Below are positions 9,691 through 21,100 of a stretch of 64,000 bases of DNA, piece by piece. The DNA is from Antedon mediterranea. Taxonomy: Eukaryota; Echinodermata; Crinoidea; Comatulida; Antedonidae. The first letter of the stretch is position 1. Each line of letters begins with the position of its first letter. The DNA is taken from NCBI RefSeq assembly GCF_964355755.1, contig NC_092677.1, positions 3,229,001 to 3,293,000 on the forward strand, in the 5' to 3' direction. The position numbers were made by a program, and so were the translations under genes. Below the pieces are notes generated by a model. The model saw only the letters and a list, made by a program, of their open reading frames with translations, did no database searches and was not told where the DNA came from.

Positions 9691-11903
9691 GTGATGATGC
9701 CATTTCCAAATCATAAAAAGTGAAATAATATTTTATTTTTACTCAGGTTGGGAAAACAAATACATTTCTTGCTTGAATAAAAAGAATGTTCGGCTTCATT
9801 GAACCTTTCCTTGTTTATTGTAAATTGTGAAAGCGGGTTATAAAGCGTGTGGACGCAACTTGTCATCAAGAACCGTAATAAATTAGGCATGTTTGGTTTT
9901 ACCCTTTTGTTCTAATCCAACTACTTTAAGACAATATCAATCAATATTGATTGTCAATGTAGTTGGATATTTTAAACTTTTGAGTAAAAACGTTAAAAAT
10001 TGTATTTACAGTAGTATGAAGAAAATATTTTATGTTTTGTATAATAAAATACTTTATAATATTGTACAATTTTGACTTTTGACTGCCAATCAATACCATT
10101 ACAAGACAAAAACTAAATAAAAATTTCAACTTTTTCATTAAAACAACGACTACAGATACATAGTAGTAGTAAACAATAGAGTAATAAATTAATCTATTTA
10201 TAACTAATTAATAATAATATAAAGGTTTTACTATACATTCTAGTACACATATTTCAATTGGCAACAACGTGTTTGTCGATAATATTATTTGTTCAAAATG
10301 GAAGCAAATGCAGCAAATTTATTTTACAGCATATGGTATTGCATATGTATAATGTTACTGTAATTATCAACCATACAGCTTCCACAAAAAAGGGATGGGA
10401 AGGGGCTTCTGTATGGTACTTGATGTAAATATGAGCGTTCACTGGCTAAATTCAGGGGCCCCAGAACTTAAGGGCCCAGAGCATGCAATGCAACTAACTA
10501 CCCAATGTTGGAAGGCCACTCACTTATGAGTGCTAAACCAGGGGCACCAGAGCATGAGCAGTCCAATGCAACTACCCAGCGTTTGAGGGCCCTTAGGAGT
10601 GCTAAACCAGGGGCACCAGAGCATGAGCAGTCCAATGCAACTACCCAGCGTTTGAGGGCCCTTAGGAGTGCTAAACCAGGGGCACCAGAGCATGAGCAGT
10701 CCAATGCAACTACCCAGCGTTTGAGGGCCCTTAGGAGTGCTAAACCAGGGGCACCAGAGCATGAGCAGTCCAATGCAACTACCCAGCGTTTGAGGGCCCT
10801 TAGGAGTGCTAAACCAGGGGCACCAGAGCATGAGCAGTCCAATGCAACTACCCAGAGTTTGAGGGCCCTTAGGAGTGCTAAACCAGGGGCACCAGAGCAT
10901 GAGCAGTCCAATGCAACTACCCAGCGTTTGAGGGCCCTTAGGAGTGCTAAACCAGGGGCACCAGAGCATGAGCAGTCCAATGCAACTACCCAGCGTTTGA
11001 GGGCCCTTAGGAGTGCTAAACCAGGGGCACCAGAGCATGAGCAGTCCAATGCAACTACCCAGCGTTTGAGGGCCCTTAGGAGTGCTAAACCAGGGGCACC
11101 AGAGCATGAGCAGTCCAATGCAACTACCCAGCGTTTGAGGGCCCTTAGGAGTGCTAAACCAGGGGCACCAGAGCATGAGCAGTCCAATGCAACTACCCAG
11201 CGTTTGAGGGCCCTTAGGAGTGCTAAACCAGGGGCACCAGAGCATGAGCAGTCCAATGCAACTACCCAGCGTTTGAGGGCCCTTAGGAGTGCTAAACCAG
11301 GGGCACCAGAGCATGAGCAGTCCAATGCAACTACCCAGCGTTTGAGGGCCCTTAGGAGTGCTAAACCAGGGGCACCAGAGCATGAGCAGTCCAATGCAAC
11401 TACCCAGCGTTTGAGGGCCCTTAGGAGTGCTAAACCAGGGGCACCAGAGCATGAGCAGTCCAATGCAACTACCCAGCGTTTGAGGGCCCTTAGGAGTGCT
11501 AAACCAGGGGCACCAGAGCATGAGCAGTCCAATGCAACTACCCAGCGTTTGAGGGCCCTTAGGAGTGCTAAACCAGGGACCTTTGCTCCCTGCATTATGC
11601 CACTGTAAATATGTAAATGACATCAAGAAGGCAGTTAATTGTATCGACAATGTACAAAACAGAGATAACGGCTGGTACTGTATTGATTCCTACACAGATA
11701 ATAAGCTAATAATGTGCAACCATGTGTGCTGAAGAATCATTGCCATTATAAACGTGAATAAAATGTTCATTGTTATTTTTTTTAAACACCCACCCAATAT
11801 ATTTATTTTCAAATTATAGAAAAAAAATCGCCTTATATAGATTGCTAGTCTGTTCACTGCTCACACTGCGATTCCTGGATCATAGCCGTGACAATATCCG
11901 ATT
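9691..11903. other. Convergent intergenic region between TSNAXIP1 and GGCT
   Basis: Holds the TSNAXIP1 3' UTR with AATAAA at 9777-9782, AT-rich sequence with no supported gene to about 10430, a GGGGCCCC-containing dispersed-repeat fragment at about 10380-10500, the 69-bp minisatellite, and the minus-strand polyadenylation signal of GGCT (TTTATT on the plus strand at 11802-11807, 97 bp past the stop). Confidence 0.7.
10527..11577. repeat. 69-bp minisatellite, about 15 nearly identical copies
   Basis: The unit contains GAGTGCTAAACCAGGGGCAC, GAGCATGAGCAGTCCAATGC and GTTTGAGGGCCCTTAG. I saw one difference among copies (CAGCGTTTG to CAGAGTTTG near 10855). Because 69 is divisible by 3, three frames on two strands stay open for over 360 codons; the implied 23-residue peptides have no family support and I treat them as artefacts. 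The near-perfect homogeneity points to very recent expansion or continuing homogenisation. It lies between two convergent genes. Confidence 0.92.
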
Positions 11904-14900
11904 TTAAATATTTTGTTCTATTAATTTAAGTACGTCAAGGTATATAGAAGTTGTTTCCTCAGAGCCATTATGCTCAATTGCTTTTAGTTTATCAATATAG
12001 TCCTCACCTAACTCGTTTTGTACGGCACCCCTGACGATCACATCTAAATAATTTGGGTGCGGTGGACATAAAACTACCTCGTTGCTGATGACGTATGTGC
12101 GGCAAGTTAATGTTCCTTCTGTAGTGGATTCTGTGTTTACTTCAATTCCATGGTATCCTCCTTCTTGTCTAAAAAAAATAAAAATATATACCGACTATAA
12201 AGTCAACAATATATACAGGTTTAAACAATAAAAAATGAGAAAAACCAAGAGTGAAAAATAAAGCAAGACTGAATTTAAAAATGATGAAAAAATAAATAAT
12301 GAATAAAAAAATTGAAAGTGAAAAAAACAGCAACAGTGAAAAAAATTAAGACTGAAAAATAAAGCAAGAGTGAATAAATAAAGCAAGAGTGAATAAATAA
12401 AGCAAGAGTGAAATAAAAAGCAAGAGTGAAAAATAAAGCAAGAATGAAAAATAAAGCAAGAGTGAAAAATAAAGCAAGAGTGAAATATTAAGCAAGAGTG
12501 AAATATTAAGCAAGAGTGAAATATTAAGCAAGAGTGAAATATTAAGCAAGAGTGAAATAAAAAGCAAGAGTGAAATAAAAAGCAAAAGTGAATTAAATAG
12601 CAAGAGTGACAAACAATTCTTTTGCTTGATGTGTAGAAATCATATAGACTGCTAGGATTTATAATGTTTATTTAATATAAACAAATAATTTAATTACAGT
12701 ACACTGAAAAGACAACAATATAAAATGAAAATCATGAAAAGATCAATTATCATTTTAGCTCATCTAAAAATAAAAGCAAAATATTCAGTCATCTATCCTA
12801 TCATTTAAAAATTTTGTTTAGCAATATTGCTAATCAAACTGATTTTTAAGTCGAGAAACATAATTTTGTATTGTATTTTTTGCTACACAATTTTCAAAAT
12901 GTGTAGCAATAAGGTTGTTTTGTATAGCTTTTTGCTACGCTACACTGGCGAAAATGTTCCCTGCAGGCACACAGACAATCATGTTGACTAAAAGTTTTTT
13001 TCTGAATTTGAAGAACATGCCAAGAATTGGTAAATATATTCAAGTAGCGAGAGGAAAGCGACATCACAGAGCAATGACCACCACATCAAGTACTTCAATA
13101 CTTGGCACAAACCACAAAAACCATACAACAGACCACAATTCCATAGACCAACTTGCAGTACCTTTCATACAGCATTCGTTTCCACGCAAACTTTTACAAG
13201 ACTATACATTTGCGAGTCTTTTTCCTCGCTTCCTCCCAATCTTTTATCAACATCAACGTTTCCTGATACGCACGTACATTTCCTTGGTAACGGTTATGAT
13301 CGACTTCAGCGAGTGAGTCTAAATAATCTTGTGGCATGCCTTCGTTTCTAGCACCCATAAGAATAACGTCGACATACTGGGGGGAGGGTTTCATGGGAAT
13401 AAACCGCTCTATGTGATAGGTGTAGACCGGTAGGCCTTCGTCATGTGGGGTTATGGCAGTGGTTTCAAAACGTTGATATATGTGAAGATGTACTCCTAGT
13501 TGACTATTCATATAAGGAAATAATGAAATAATTTATTTTAATAAATTCAATTTATTTAAATTAAATTCAATTAATTTATTTTAATTAAATTCAAAGCCAT
13601 GTTGGTATTTCAGCTAGTCAATAAAAAGGTCATTAAAAAATTTATTTGATCTTCTTTCACATTCCGTACTGTTTTTATTTTATTTATATAAATATCTTTT
13701 GTACTTTTTTGATTGTGAGGGGAAAAAATAATAATAAAAAAAAACCGAATAAATGCTCAACATTATAAAAGATCAACAGGGAACAGAATATTAAGCTCTA
13801 GTAAAGGTCTATCTACACTATCAAGCTAGTTTGACAAAAAAATGTGATGTTCACAAATACGTTAGTGATATGCTTAAATATGGTGATGGTGATATGACAT
13901 CATCATGTCTATATATGGGCACATCACATGTTGTTGTCACATAAAGTTTGATGGTGTAGACAGAGCTTAATTGTCCTCCTACACTCTAAAGGTGGACTAT
14001 AGCTTTTCTTCTGCTCAGCCTCTAGTATAGGATATAAACGTCTGAGAGGAGCTTCAGACTATTTAATCGAACACCCTACAGTATTTTACTACTTTTTTTT
14101 TTGTCTTTTATGGGCTCGTCCACTTTTATTTCACTTTGCAGTACAAATTATTTCAATAATATACAAGTTCACTATAAGTATAATAAGTATAAACAGTATT
14201 TTACTACAGTAATCAAAATACTAATCTTACTGGTCTAGTGTTTTAAGGTGGCGTCTGCTAAGTTTCCAAACAACACCCCACACGTGATCACCGGGTGAAT
14301 ACTCTACACTCGCTACGCCACCTTTCCATACAGAACTTTTCCACGATTTTTGTTGACCAAAAACTAATTTATAATCCTAAAAAAACCAAATATTTATTAA
14401 TTTAGTTATGTTGGCTATCTATGATGATTAATATGAGAGTGCAATGACATTCAATAGAGTTTAAGGAGACAATTTTAGGTACTCTTTTCATAGAGGTGTC
14501 TCCTGATTAGAGGTTGGGCGTAGTGTTAAAACCCATAGTGTCCCTTTAACAGGGATGTCTCATAAACAGAAGTATCCCTTTAATATTGTGTCCTCTGAAT
14601 AGGCATGTCCCCTAAATAGGCGTGTCCCCATAATAGGTGCGTCCACTAAATAGAAGTATCCTTTTATTTTTTAATATGGTGTCCTCTGAATAGGCATGTC
14701 CCCTAAATAGAAGTATCCCTTTAATATGGTGTCCTCTGAATAGGTGTCCCATTAATAGGCGTGTCCCTAAATAGGCGTGTCCCTAAATAGGCGTGTCCCC
14801 TAAATAGAAGTATCCCCTTAATGTTGTATCCCCTGAATAGGTGTCCCATTAATATAGGCATGGCCCCTAAATAGGTGTGTCCCCTAAATAGAAGTATCCT

Positions 14901-16175
14901 TTTAATGTAGTGAACCTTGAATAGAGGTGTTCCATATGGAGGTATGTATAGACAAATACTGTAGGCCTACAATATTCTGTCCGTTCATTTGTGGGTGGGA
15001 AATGCAAATATTGTAAACATTCAAAAACTGATAAACAAAACAGTTTCACTGCAATTAGTAAGAATATAATCATTAAGAAGTATTCTTTAAATCAACTCAT
15101 AGGCAGAATATTCAATAAAACAATCAATTGTTTTGTCTAAAATAGCTTCAAATCAATACATGAACAATCAACTTGAGGTCAAACAGGCATTGAGTTCACT
15201 GATGAATATGAACGCCACAAATGAGACGTGTGAAGATGGTTATAATACTGAAATATTTCAGCTATTAAGTTTCAATAAAATATTCTTGTAAACAAATAGT
15301 TAAATGCTGTTGTTTCAAAATGGTTTGAATGTACTGTACATGCATTTTAAAAATAGTCTACTGCAGTTACTGCAGTAACTCTGCTGTTTTTTTAACCTTT
15401 TATTAAATTATTTGACAAGCTTTGTTTTTGTAATCATACACACTGTTGTTGTTTCAAAATGTTTGAATGTACCTGTATTTTTAAACATTATTCTACTGCA
15501 GTTACTGCAGTAACTACATTTTCTTTTTTATATTTTGTTTCTTTAAAATTTTATTCAATTATTTAAGTTTTTTTTATTCAATCATAAACACTGTCTACAC
15601 CATCAAACTTTGTGACAAAAATATGTGCCAATATATGGACATGATGATATATATATCATTACCATATTTGGGCATATCTCTACCATATTTGGGCACATCA
15701 ACATTTTTGTTAAACTATTTTGATAGTATAGACAGAGTTATACTGCCTTCATAAAATTCCAAATTGAAACCAAAACAACAAATCATATTTTCTGCAGTAA
15801 AAAATGTAGTTACTGTGCAGCTGAATTCAGTAAATTCTTACCCCTTCCCACCTGTAATTAAAGGTAAAATGGAGATAAATATTATTTAAAAATTTGGAAT
15901 GAAATTAAACATAATTCATAATGGAAAACAGGATAAAAGTTAATTACCTCTAGTTTTGCAATTGTCAGAAATGTGGCGGAAGGATTTTTGATGAGAAGTC
16001 GTTCTCTTAACAAATTGCTGCCATAACTGAAATACAAGAAGAAACCTCTACGCAAAGGTCGGAATTCCTCTTCATTAAATTGCCGCGATGATGACATTTC
16101 AGATGCTTCGTCACTTTCCGACGGTTTGAGCTCAAACACGGGGCCTTCCGCTACCTCATTCGCATTTGTCGCCAT
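11904..16175 (-). CDS. GGCT: Gamma-glutamylcyclotransferase, isoform A (distal last exon, catalytic Glu present)
   Basis: Minus-strand coding exons: 16175-15948, 14376-14231, 12168-11904, about 212 aa. GGCT converts gamma-glutamyl amino acids to 5-oxoproline plus the free amino acid in the cytosolic gamma-glutamyl/glutathione cycle. Exon 2 has an acidic 40-residue N-terminal extension, then the substrate-binding YFSYGSNLL (residues 49-57) and the NPSATF block. Exon 3 carries GDHVWGVVWKL. The phase-2 junction gives LDQQEGG, in which Glu127 aligns with the catalytic Glu98 of human GGCT. The last exon ends with YLDVIVRGA and DYIDKLKAIEHNG, the family C-terminus. Exon borders match the places where the family sequence is expected to break. 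A non-coding 5' exon lies at about 16758-16900. Confidence 0.88.
12342..12612. repeat. 17-18-bp minisatellite (AAGCAAGAGTGAAATAA) between the two GGCT last exons
   Basis: About 15 units of AAGCAAGAGTGAAA plus 3-4 variable bases; a looser AGTGAAAAA-type region extends down to about 12235. On the transcribed (minus) strand it is a pyrimidine-rich CTCTTGCTT repeat just upstream of the distal last exon. Confidence 0.85.
13194..16175 (-). CDS. GGCT: Gamma-glutamylcyclotransferase, isoform B (proximal last exon, Glu replaced by Leu, CaaX end)
   Basis: Shares exons 16175-15948 and 14376-14231 with isoform A but ends with 13503-13194, giving about 227 aa. The acceptor (pyrimidine-rich run ending ATAG) and phase 2 fit the same upstream donor. 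The exon is clearly homologous to the other last exon (MKPSPQYVDVILMGARNEGM, then YLDSLAEVDHNRY), but the junction reads LDHQLGV, so Leu127 stands where the family's catalytic Glu should be. The C-terminus is EARKKTRKCIVL: a basic patch followed by a CaaX box ending in Leu, the form favoured for geranylgeranylation. By inference this isoform is membrane-anchored and catalytically altered. Mutual exclusion of the two last exons is inferred from genomic structure only. Confidence 0.75.
13803..13969. mobile_element. MITE copy 3 (CTGTCTACACTATCA family)
   Basis: In the intron between GGCT exons 3 and 4B. Ends AAGGTCTATCTACACTATCA and TTTGATGGTGTAGACAGAGC; core contains TGTGATGTTC, ATATGGTGATGGTGATATGA and CATGTCTATATATGGGCACA. 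Confidence 0.85.
14500..14935. repeat. Degenerate 16-33-bp repeats of the (T)AATAGG.GTGTCCC type
   Basis: In GGCT intron 2. Irregular alternation of TAGAAGTATCCCTTTAAT, GTCCTCTGAATAGGCATGTC and CCCTAAATAGGCGTGTC. The words resemble the 24-bp unit at 2198-4727 and fragments at 1190-1250, 7655-7720 and 45655-45712, so these probably come from one old dispersed repeat. Confidence 0.65.
15357..15515. repeat. Two copies of a CTGCAGTTACTGCAGTAAC-bearing dispersed element
   Basis: CTACTGCAGTTACTGCAGTAA occurs at about 15358 and 15493, each followed by a TTTTAATT..CTTT stretch and an 'AATCATA(A/C)ACACTGT' end. The inner 14 bases, GTTACTGCAGTAAC, form a perfect palindrome. Related copies lie at about 42200-42370 (two inverted ends), 48470, 54460 and 56765. 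It is probably a non-autonomous element end. Confidence 0.6.
15590..15739. mobile_element. MITE copy 4 (CTGTCTACACTATCA family), two core units
   Basis: In GGCT intron 2. Ends CACTGTCTACACCATCAAAC and TTTTGATAGTATAGACAGAG. The core carries two adjacent ACCATATTTGGGCA units, one more than the simplest copies. Confidence 0.85.
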
Positions 16176-16757
16176 ACTACCAAAACAAACAATTTTCAAA
16201 ATATGATTATCAATAAATTATATAACCCCAAAATGAAAAACAAATTATAGTAACTTTAAAAGAAAAATATTTGGCCTATTATTATTTATTCTCTAGTGTT
16301 TTAAAAAGATAATTTTTTTTTCTATTTGGTTTTCAAATTTTTTAATATTAATTATTTCAAATAATTTTAGAAAATTGATCTTATTAAGTTCTTAAATTGA
16401 ATTCCTAAAATAGTTCTCCAGGAATACTATCCATAAATGTCCTGGATTTATATTTAAATTAATATTATCAGTTATAATTTGTAATATTTAATATATTAAG
16501 CATTTACGAATATGTAGGCCACTAGGTACAGGTCAGAGTAAACATGTGTTGTGGTGGGCTTCAGTAGGCCTAGTAGAGTAGTCACCCGCTGGATTAGCAA
16601 AAACATTATGCGCCGGGAGGGCTTACCCTGCCTGGCCAGTCAAAGCACTACATATAGGGTGGGTATTATTTTATACTGTTACTTCTTGTTGTTTTGAATT
16701 AATATTCTTTAATACATTTAATATAACAGCTAAACTACTTTAGTAACTAAAACTTAC

Positions 16758-16900
16758 CTGTACAGTTTTACGTGACCACCACCAGCGCAGGTCTTGTCTG
16801 CTCACATACGCTCCTCCTCCTACCGCCTGTCGAATGTAACTTTTTATCGCAGGGGAAAGTACCGTTCTTTGAATATGCAGAGCGCCACCAACAATCTTAA
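16758..16900 (-). other. Probable non-coding 5' exon of GGCT (upper limit approximate)
   Basis: The minus strand shows a strong donor (CAG|GTAAGT, exon end at 16758), and the next acceptor (TTTTGGTAG, before 16176) lies directly before the GGCT ATG. If transcription starts near 16850-16900, the leader holds a minimal ATGTGA start-stop upstream reading frame at 16807-16802. The transcription start was not determined. Confidence 0.5.
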
Positions 16901-17977
16901 AAAGGAAATTCCCCTATGACGACATGACAATGTTGGAGAAAGACTAATATAACGCCCGTACTCTTAACCAATCAATGACGGTTACATTTTTTATAAACCT
17001 CGTTTAAATACCATTTAGTCGGCGATTTAGCCTTCCCCCTCGAGGACTAAAAAATTGATCAAAATCCGTCTCGATTTAGTCGAGGTTGGCCTGATTTAGT
17101 CGCCGATTTTTAGTTGAAGTTCGGTTTATGAATTAAAATGTCATATTTAAAGTTTTAGCTCGAACTACGACTATAGTAGGCTACATAGATTTTTTTCTAA
17201 AAATTGCCAAAATTTCCAATTTTTAAAAACAAATATGTAAGCGATAATATTGCCATTTCCCGGTGCCATTTATGCACACAATATTGTGTTAACGTCATAT
17301 TATAGAGCCATAGTAACTAGTTAAGTCAAAAAATAAAAGGGTCAAAATTTGGCCATTTTTCTAAAATTTTCCTGTACTATAGGCATGACCAGACAGAATA
17401 CTCTGGGACAGTTGCCTACACTTGAATCGACCCGGAGAGGGGGTGAGGGTTGTCGGATATTAATTTCGTAAGATAAAATATTACTGCCATTAATGTTGCT
17501 CTAAAAAAAGTACACTAACATAAATGTGACGTCAATATAGGACTTTATTTACGAATTAATACAGTTTTTGAACAAGTAAAATTACATTAAGAAAATGATT
17601 ATAATTTGAAATGACGTAGGTGGTTAACGAATTGCCAATAAATGTAATGGATGTAGCCCATGGGCCTAATTATATTTTAAAATATATTATGACGTCATCA
17701 TCATAACAAAAACGCTGAGTCGCTCCAACAACGTTAGAGAATGGAAGAACGATATGCAAGGCATTACAAAACAGTTACAAATTGCTTCCCTTTAAAAAAA
17801 ATCAATTTTTAACTATCGAAAATCATGTTGCCCAATTTAAGGTTTTGAATAGTGAACATGGTATTGTTAATGTTAGGTATAACTCTCGATATATGATCGA
17901 GACGTGACCAATCTGTCCAGTACGCAGCTTGAATATTCTTACGCGTAACACTACTTTCTCTCCAAATACGCATAACT
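16901..17977. other. Divergent intergenic region between GGCT and RGSL copy 1
   Basis: About 1.1 kb between divergent gene starts. It includes a block of ATTTAGTCG-type words at 17010-17110 (GATTTAGTCG recurring). I see no supported gene. The proximal promoter of RGSL copy 1 (X-box) follows at its right edge. Confidence 0.5.
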
Positions 17978-17991
17978 GTCGCTGTGGTAAC
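17978..17991 (+). promoter_or_regulatory. RFX X-box upstream of RGSL copy 1
   Basis: GTCGCTGTGGTAAC fits the RFX X-box pattern RYYNYY-N2-RRNRAC exactly and lies 120 bp before the ATG. Nearly the same 14-mer with similar flanks (AATACGCAT..CTGTCGCTGT) precedes the second copy. X-boxes typically mark RFX-controlled ciliary genes. Confidence 0.65.
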
Positions 17992-18110
17992 TGGTTACTC
18001 AGACAACAAAATGCGCAGAAATGTAACAAGTAAAAGTTTTAGTTTTCTATATTATGGTGTCGAGTCGGCAGGCGGAGCGTGGCCGAAGAAAATAAAATAA
18101 CAATTTTAAA

Positions 18111-21100
18111 ATGGATTTTGATATTAATGATTTGGAACCAAAAGGTTAGTTCAGTTTTATATTTACTTTTTAGTTAGGCCTAAGCTAAACGTTTAGTACT
18201 GACTGACAGATTATTCTTTTATTTTCAATCTTTCAGGTCCAATTCCTACCGAGACGGAATTAGCTCGACTTCTTTGTGACCGCACGTTCGTCGACTATTT
18301 CAATATATTTCTATCATTACCGGTAATTTGATTGTAGTTAATAAATGTTTGAAATTCGATAGGCCTATCATATCAATATTCATACTGTATTAGGATTGGC
18401 ATGTATAGTCTATCACTAGCCTAGGCCTAGATTCTTTCATTTCACAATTTATTTTCTTTAAGATTTTTGCTCAACGGTTGTTATATCGTTTCTCGGAGCA
18501 TGTATTTGAGCTTGACCCTCCTTTAAAACGAACTCAATACGTAAGTAATATATGTAAAATATAGGCAAGGATAAGGTGCAGTACTGTAAATAAAATTACT
18601 TAAAAAAAAAAAAATATTATTATTATTCGAACTTTATAAATAATGTTTAAGCGTTTAGATCGAGTGAAGTTGATGAGATGGGTGAGAACGCATCGTGCTC
18701 CACTATTCTTCAAGACAGACCTCTATCTACATTACATTCTGTGTAAGCATCTACTAAAGACACATTTATACCAACCAACTCATGCAATTACTACTGAATA
18801 TGGTAAGTAAAAATTAACGTAGTAAGGCCAATTTACACAGTAACCGGAAAAAAACAAAATATAGAATCTATGTTATTTATTATACCATTTAGGCCTACAC
18901 AAAACAGGAAAGATACAAACACTACGATCGGTACAAGCTCTCGGTTTTCCGCTTACGGTCACCGCTCATATGTGTAAATTGGCTTAATCTAACCTTCTCT
19001 TTGAGAGTGGAATTTTGTCATGACAAACTTCCTAACCACTGACAGAAATTGAACCAATGACTGCGGTATTAGTAGTCGAGCATCTTAACGACCAAACCGC
19101 ACAACACACCCTGCCTGTACTAATATATTTTATTTACCTCCATCTTTCTCGATAAACCCATAACTAGGCTTGAAAGACAAGACATTAGACCGAAGGCTTC
19201 TTAGCAAATGCTTAAGCAAAGCATCCGGAATGCGACGCTTTCGGACGTTTTTGGTTGGCACCGCAGGAGAACGAGGCTACGAGTTCTGGATAGATGCCGA
19301 ACGATTTCGAAAAGCGACGACAGATGACAAAGAACTGAGTCGGGAACTGTTTCGTGAAATCTCGGCCAAGTATTACAAAAACGGAGGAGTTATGGAACTG
19401 TGGGACGAATGGAAGCCCTTTTCAGGTAGTATCATCTTTTCATTTTAATTCCATAATCACAACAGTAATCATAATCATAATCACAACAGTCATAATCATA
19501 ATTACAACACGGTAATCATAATCATAATCACAACAGTAATCAGAATCACAACAGTAATCATAATCACAACAGTAATCATAATCATAATCACAACAGTAAT
19601 CATAATTATAATCACAAAAGTAATCATAATTATCACTACCGTATTTGAAATTCATATATGAAACTGATTCATATTATTTCAGAGTTAAAGCGTCGCAAAC
19701 GTGACGTCATGTTAACTGCAGTTTCTGATGCGGCAACAGATTCCAGCATTAATAACAACAATGAAATATTGAACACGTTTACCATCGTCCAGGGATTCAT
19801 CTTAAAATCTCTCCAAAATTACTGGGTTCCACGATTTCTGATCAGATGTAAGGCCACGTGGATTAAAAATAGAGAAGGTAAGTAAGACGTCATCATAGGC
19901 CTACTAGATGTCATAGGTGTTAGTGACAATGATAGGCCTGGCAATTCTCTTTGACACAACCTCGTTAAATATTTTCAATGTTCACCCTTTGTTTCAGTTC
20001 AAAAGGACATAGTGTATCAACCTGATTGTTGCATGGTTCACGTTCGAAATTTGTCTGAACTTACCGACACCGACGAAGGTGCCAACAAACAGGAAATGAT
20101 GTCAGATAACATTAAGGTCGCGCGCAAGACGCATCTCAAGAGCCAGAGTGTCAACAATCTGCTTTCAATGTTCACATCATCCAGTATCAGGCGTTCTGAA
20201 CTGGCAGCCATGTTGAAATTAGAAGATACCGGAGAAACGACAACAGCTAATAAAGACCAGTATGACGAGAATGAATGGAATACGAGTGATGGGTTTCCTC
20301 TACCAACTATCTCTGAGGAAGATATTTCTGAAGAAACAGAACCAACTACACCACCACCACCAGAAGCTGACAACGCGTGTGTTGAACCGGTACTCACACC
20401 AAAAGAAAAACAAGAGCAACAACAAAAAACAGAAATCGTTTCTAAAAAAAGTGAAGTATTTCACGATGACAGTCAAAAAGAATGTAAGTCACAAATGATA
20501 TGCTTCAATAAGCAATGGTTTTGTTCTATTATTAGATCTAGTATTATTTCTGTTACTTAACTGTAATATCCGTCTTTTTTCAGTGAATGCTGTAGAGGTC
20601 GATTTAAAGAAGCAAATAAGCAAAGAAACAGTAACTAATAAAAAACCAGATGAAATACCAACTAACATAGACGAAACTACGCAACAGGTCACTGAATCTG
20701 ATGAAGATAAAAAACAAGACACCAAAGATGACGATGAAGAAAAAAGAATAGACAACGAAAAATTTAACCAGTATCACGAACGGTTTAAAAAGATGGCTCA
20801 GCGCAGACGACAGAGTTTTGCCACACCTGAACTTTTGGCGCGAGATTCCAGTTCATCCAGCATGCGCCGACTGTCATGGTCTTCTTCTGGTGTTGCATCA
20901 TTACGAAGAATTTCCACGGGGTCTTTCACAACAGAAAAACAAGAAGTAATAGTAACAAAGACTCCTGTGCCACCAAAGAAAAAGAAATATAAACCACAGA
21001 AAAGACGACAACAAGCTATGTCAGTCGAATTTCGTCTTGGTGATTTCTCAATGCTAATGCAATCACTCACAAACGAGTCTAGCGCTCCGACGACGACTGC

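Noticed and set aside
9687-9692. Possible splice donor (GTGAGT) at the end of TSNAXIP1
   Set aside because: The in-frame TGA sits at the same place, the family C-terminus is complete, and a polyadenylation signal follows within 90 bp; no further exon was found.
10498-11650. Three overlapping open frames of 365-376 codons with 23-residue repeats
   Set aside because: Artefact of the 69-bp minisatellite; open in several frames on both strands at once.
12915-13316. 133-codon open frame on the plus strand
   Set aside because: Antisense shadow overlapping the GGCT alternative last exon; no similarity recognised.
13500-13503. Alternative acceptor CTAG|GAGTACATC three codons inside GGCT exon 4B that would avoid the Leu
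   Set aside because: Joining there shifts the frame and meets a stop within about ten codons.
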